Positions 60,488-64,000 of a stretch of 64,000 bases of DNA are shown here, piece after piece. The notes beneath the pieces are model-generated. The model did no database searches, was not told where the DNA came from, and saw nothing but the letters and a program-made list of their open reading frames with translations. The stretch comes from Takakia lepidozioides (taxonomy: Eukaryota > Streptophyta > Takakiopsida > Takakiales > Takakiaceae), in assembly GCA_030704615.1 (NCBI GenBank), contig CM060734.1, positions 59,784,042-59,848,041 on the forward strand, in the 5' to 3' direction. The translations under genes and the position numbers were made by a program. Numbering within the stretch: position 1 is the stretch's first letter; each line of letters begins with the position of its first letter.

Positions 60488-61414
60488 TCCAGTGCCTCAC
60501 CTGGCCATATTGGCCTCTTCAACAATTCGGGGGATTCCTGCTGAGCTAGCCTTTCTATCATCTTTGCTGCATAGTTAAGAAGACACATAGGTTTGGGTGG
60601 GGTGAAGAGAACAACAGCTGCTTTTCGATGAAGATCTGCCCTCTTCTCGGCAATCTGTGCCTTCCTATTTTTCCTCTCCTGACGTGCAGCCATTAAGGAG
60701 GTTGTACGGCCATGAGCTGGCGTCGATGGAGCTGGCCTCCTTGTGCAAATTGAGGGAACATCACTGCAGAAGGAAAAAAATACCATGGTCATGAGCCTTG
60801 CAAAGGGAACATGTTGGCCGGGCCATGGCAAGCAAGACAGCGCATCAGAATTGAGAAATCTGCGCCGACTATCATGTTTTGAAGAAAGAAAACGAGAGGA
60901 ACAGCAAACTTACTCACTCCAGTACATGGACATGCACAGGTTGGTCACCAGAATCCCGAAACCACTCATCAGGTGTCAAGTCCATTGGGGCCACGGGGTC
61001 AGGTGTAGCATGCATCTCACTTTGCAGGCCCTGCAGTTTCTCTCTCTACAAGCTCTCCATCGCCTTCCAAGGCCAGCAAGTGGCGACCACAAACCCGTGC
61101 AGCCACCATGGATGCGCCACAGTTTGCAGTGAAGTCCACAATCTTGCCCCCAATGTCGGTCAACATCTCCATAAAAGTCTGTAGGAACATTGGGTTTTTT
61201 TCTCTGGCACCTCTGAACCAGGTCCCATCAGCTCTTGTGTACAGCCCGTCTTTGGTAACACAATTGCGCACAATGTCGGTGTCAACCGGATTGAAATCAG
61301 AATCCAGTTTCTTGGCATCGCGGCCAAGGTCGCAGGCATATGTCGGGCTCTTCAACAGCATAAAAGCATAAAACACCCGAGTCTACACAGGAAACCCAAT
61401 TGCCTCAGCACATG

Positions 61415-61765
61415 AACTGTAAGTCTGGGCCGACTTCATGAAAGCTGGACAAGGACATGGATGACATGCTGGAAAGTATTGGTAATAATTTCGTACTTTC
61501 CAGGCACCAGCCTTTGTCCGATATTGTTAAGCAGGAAAACAGGGGGCTAAGTTGGAAGTCTGTGCAGACTTCCCATACTGTTCTGGGAAGCCTGTGCCGA
61601 CTTCCAAAACAAAACGTGGACTGCGGCGTTGTTCAAACTGCTCAGCATAACTCACTGTTAAATGAAAAAACCACTAGTGGACGTGGGAACATGTAGGAGG
61701 CACTTATGAATTCAATGGGAACAGGGCTGGGAATTTGGGAAGTCTGTGCAGACTTCCTACATTGA
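61415..61765. repeat. Family-C palindromes in an intron of the third methylase-like gene
   Basis: Four copies near 61421, 61555, 61587 and 61740. The best have arm GGAAGTCTG, spacer TG, and the reverse complement of the arm. A further degenerate copy (62289) lies in the coding exon. Confidence 0.88.
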
Positions 61766-62999
61766 CAGGGAATGGAACATGATGAACGATTCAAGGAGGT
61801 GGTGTTTTGGGCTACCTGTGGCTGCTGCTCGTCGCCTGTCAGGAGCGGGAGGGAATTCATGCAGGTCCACTTCCTCTTCACAAAATGAAACGGCGCATTG
61901 TTCGCTATCCGTCGAAGGTCCATCTCCGTCTTGCCGTCACCCTTGCAGAAAATGAGGAGTCGCCCCACATCATCCATGATTGCATTTGCCAACGATATGG
62001 CAGAGTTGATGTGAGAAAACTTCCGAACATTCCAATCTGGCACAACACCCTCTGCTCCACAATTATGCACCATCTGCCCATCTGGGATATCCACAATGAC
62101 GAGGTCAACGCCTTCCTTCATGGAGGGTTCGGATACCCCCCCACGCACAGGCTCCCTCCTCTTCTTGTGGCGCTCAATGAAGGCATCTACCATTGCCCTC
62201 TTCGGTGGCCACCTCTTCATGGTGGATTCGATTGCCAGCCGCTGCTCAACAAGTGCGAAGCTGTCACAGTGGATGCATTTCACCTCACAAGTCGGCACAG
62301 ACTTCTGCAGTGGACGCGCCTCAAACAAGGATTGCTTTATGGCTAAGGGCAATGTCGTTGACTTAGGTACTCTGGTAGTAGCCCCCGGAAAAATCAGACT
62401 TCGGCTGGGGCCACGGCGTGCGTTTGCTAGGTCCATTCCACCCAGATGCTCGGTGATCCCCATTCTGCCATGCTGTTGAACCTGTTCACCTTCCACCACC
62501 TGCACGTCCTCTGTCTCATCCGCCCCTTCCTGGCTTTTCTCCGTCTGGCCTCTGCCTTGTTTGGCAGGAGATGACTACTCGCCGACTCTCTGAGCCTTAA
62601 TCTTTGGCTTCTGCTTCCTGGTGCGGCCCTTTTTTGATGCTGCCTCCGCCGCAAGGGCCTCCGTGGTGTGCTCAAGATGAGCGACAGCGGCATTGTGGGC
62701 TTCTGCCGCAGCGGTCTCGCTGGCAGGTTGTCCGGGTGGAGGTGGTATTTCTTCACCTAAAGCAAGCGTCTTACATGCTTCTGCCTCCTCCACAGGGATG
62801 AAGTTCGGTGGGCAGTCCAACCACCAATAACATTGCAAATGGGAGGACCGCACGTACTCTGTAATCTGCTTGCGATTGTACATGGTGCACTCAGACCGTG
62901 TACCTGCCCACTGAGAAACCATCGCCGGAATAGCCTGAATGTGTTTGTTGGGCAAAAGGTAGAAGTTGATGTACCTAAAAAAGTGAGGCATTTCAGATT

Positions 63000-63425
63000 C
63001 AGAAATCGGCACAGACTATTGCCATTGTCAGCATCCTGTCGGGAAATCTGTGCAGACTTCCCAACTACCACGTCTTGAAATACAACACAGGGTTTGCATT
63101 GTCATACCTGTACACAAGTCGATGTGCAAGTTGCATCCCCCCTGGCTTCTCTAGGACACCCCAGCTCCTGCGTGGGCCCTCCACCATCTCGCAGTGGAAA
63201 AGCTCGTTCCAGTACCCGACCATAAAATGCTCAATCCACCTAAGCAATCCCTTCATGTTCTCTGTCTGACGCACCGCCAAAATCTTTGCCTTGATTAGAG
63301 AGGCCAGTTCCCTCTCCACCGCTTGCATTTGCTGCAACAAACAAGGATTGTCAACATGGCCCTAAAATATCCACCAGACAATCAGATTACATGCAAAGCC
63401 ACTGCAAGTCTGTGCCGACTTCCCA
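63000..63425. repeat. Family-C palindromes in two further introns
   Basis: Copies near 63003 and 63042 (intron before the WLDCPP exon) and 63404 (preceding intron). They have the same arm and TG centre as the 12.6-15.4-kb cluster. Confidence 0.85.
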
Positions 63426-64000
63426 AACTGCATATACACGTGGAGATGAACAGAGTACCTGCCACCACCAAGTGGCCTTGTCCACCCAATCACTGAATTC
63501 CTTGTCCGTTGGTGACACCGGGAAGATTCTCCTGTTGGCCGGCGGCAAATTCCATAGTTTCAACCACCCAATCTTTGCCTCCGCAGAAACGAGGCTGGTG
63601 GCAACCATCTGAAGTTTCTCAAGAGTCATCTCCGCTCTATCCAGGGCGCGCAACTTGTTGTAGTATGTTGTTATCTCAAAAAAGAACCCGTTGCCAAGGG
63701 CTGGATCACAGATAGAATTGTACTTGGCAATCTTTGAGTGCCATTTAGTTTTACACACTGCCAGATTTGCATCAAGAGCTGATTCCACAATCTCTGCATT
63801 CTCCGGGGTGTTGGAAAGGTGGGAATACTCCGCTAGTGTATCATCTGTTATCTCCCAGAATGACTCCTGTGCCATGAACTCCACAAGGCCCTCCCGTGTC
63901 AATGTCATCCAATTTGTGTCTCGTTTGTTGAGGCACTTGAGGTACACCTCATCGGATAGTGAATTCTTGTACTGCTCGATTGGAGTTGTTGCACATAGTT

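Larger units (their letters stand above)
60460..64000 (-). pseudogene. Third ParB/methylase-like gene (family C), partial, runs off the right edge
   Basis: Exons on the minus strand: 64000 (open)-63459, 63331-63108, 62974-61816, 61382-61021 (reading on to about 60917), and 60763-60460 (TAG). They correspond to exons 3/4, 5, 6+7, 8+9 and 10 of the intact gene. VIVDIPDG is near 62090, motif I IVDFTANCGASMVAARV with LEGD near 61110, and WLDCPP near 62820. The ParB-like part lies outside the window. Two intron positions of A and B are absent here (6/7 and 8/9). One in-frame TAG at 62575 falls in the Lys-rich linker, and an apparent one-base shift lies in a GA run near 61045. It may be recently dead, or these may be sequencing errors. 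Confidence 0.75.

Overview
Eukaryotic nuclear DNA from the green plant lineage. The window holds a plant-type maintenance DNA methyltransferase gene (MET1 catalytic half), an IBA57-like gene with five short GT-AG exons, pieces of an OSB-type organellar single-strand binding protein (a plant-lineage family), a PPR relic, and many retroelement and DNA-transposon relics of plant type. Long introns, high repeat load and DIRS-like, CACTA, LINE, copia and Ty3 debris suggest a large-genome streptophyte, possibly a charophyte alga. The species cannot be fixed from sequence alone.

Layout. 0-7 kb holds two host genes: MET1 (+, 3' half) and IBA57 (-, complete, 431 codons). 7-12 kb holds retroelement debris, with a DIRS-like reverse transcriptase and gag-like ORF on the minus strand. 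12.6-15.4 kb holds a broken transposase N-terminus embedded in dispersed short palindromes, followed by a Ty3 integrase tail with a PHD-like finger. 18.4-21.3 kb is the 3' end of a CACTA transposon inserted in the gag gene of a minus-strand Ty3-type element, whose primer-binding site is at 22.43 kb.

The core of the window is 22.88-47.40 kb: two very large Mutator-type (MULE) transposons, one inside the other. Element A (24395-35718, 11.3 kb) has terminal inverted repeats and a perfect 9-bp target duplication (CAAATGGGG). It sits inside the transposase gene of element B (22880-47397), which has its own related inverted repeats and its own 9-bp duplication (CCTAACTGA). Removing A and one duplication rejoins B's transposase in frame. 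Each element carries two divergent genes: a SWIM-finger MULE transposase (leftward), and a ten-exon gene (rightward) that joins a ParB-like domain to a permuted N6/N4-adenine/cytosine methylase-like domain with an unusual DIPDG motif in place of (D/N/S)PP(Y/F/W). In A both genes are fully open (1122 and 1173 codons); in B both are decayed. A third, more divergent relative of the methylase-like gene enters from the right edge (60.46-64.0 kb, minus strand).

Each copy also carries its own family of short palindromes, mostly in introns: about 11 in A, about 25 in a 116-bp tandem array in B, and about two dozen in the third family. Arm sequences differ completely between families. All share a central TG/CA dinucleotide between the arms, and both arms often change together. 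This suggests a transposon-encoded recognition system (ParB-like/methylase protein plus cognate palindromes) that diverges element by element. This is the main candidate for an undescribed system here.

47.4-59.4 kb is AT-rich and gene-poor: a 250-bp tandem duplication, a foldback element, LINE and copia fragments and a PPR relic. An OSB exon pair (60.1-60.4 kb) lies directly downstream of the third methylase-like gene between 38-bp direct repeats, and a related OSB piece is fused to the transposase relic at 13.2 kb, which points to host exon capture.
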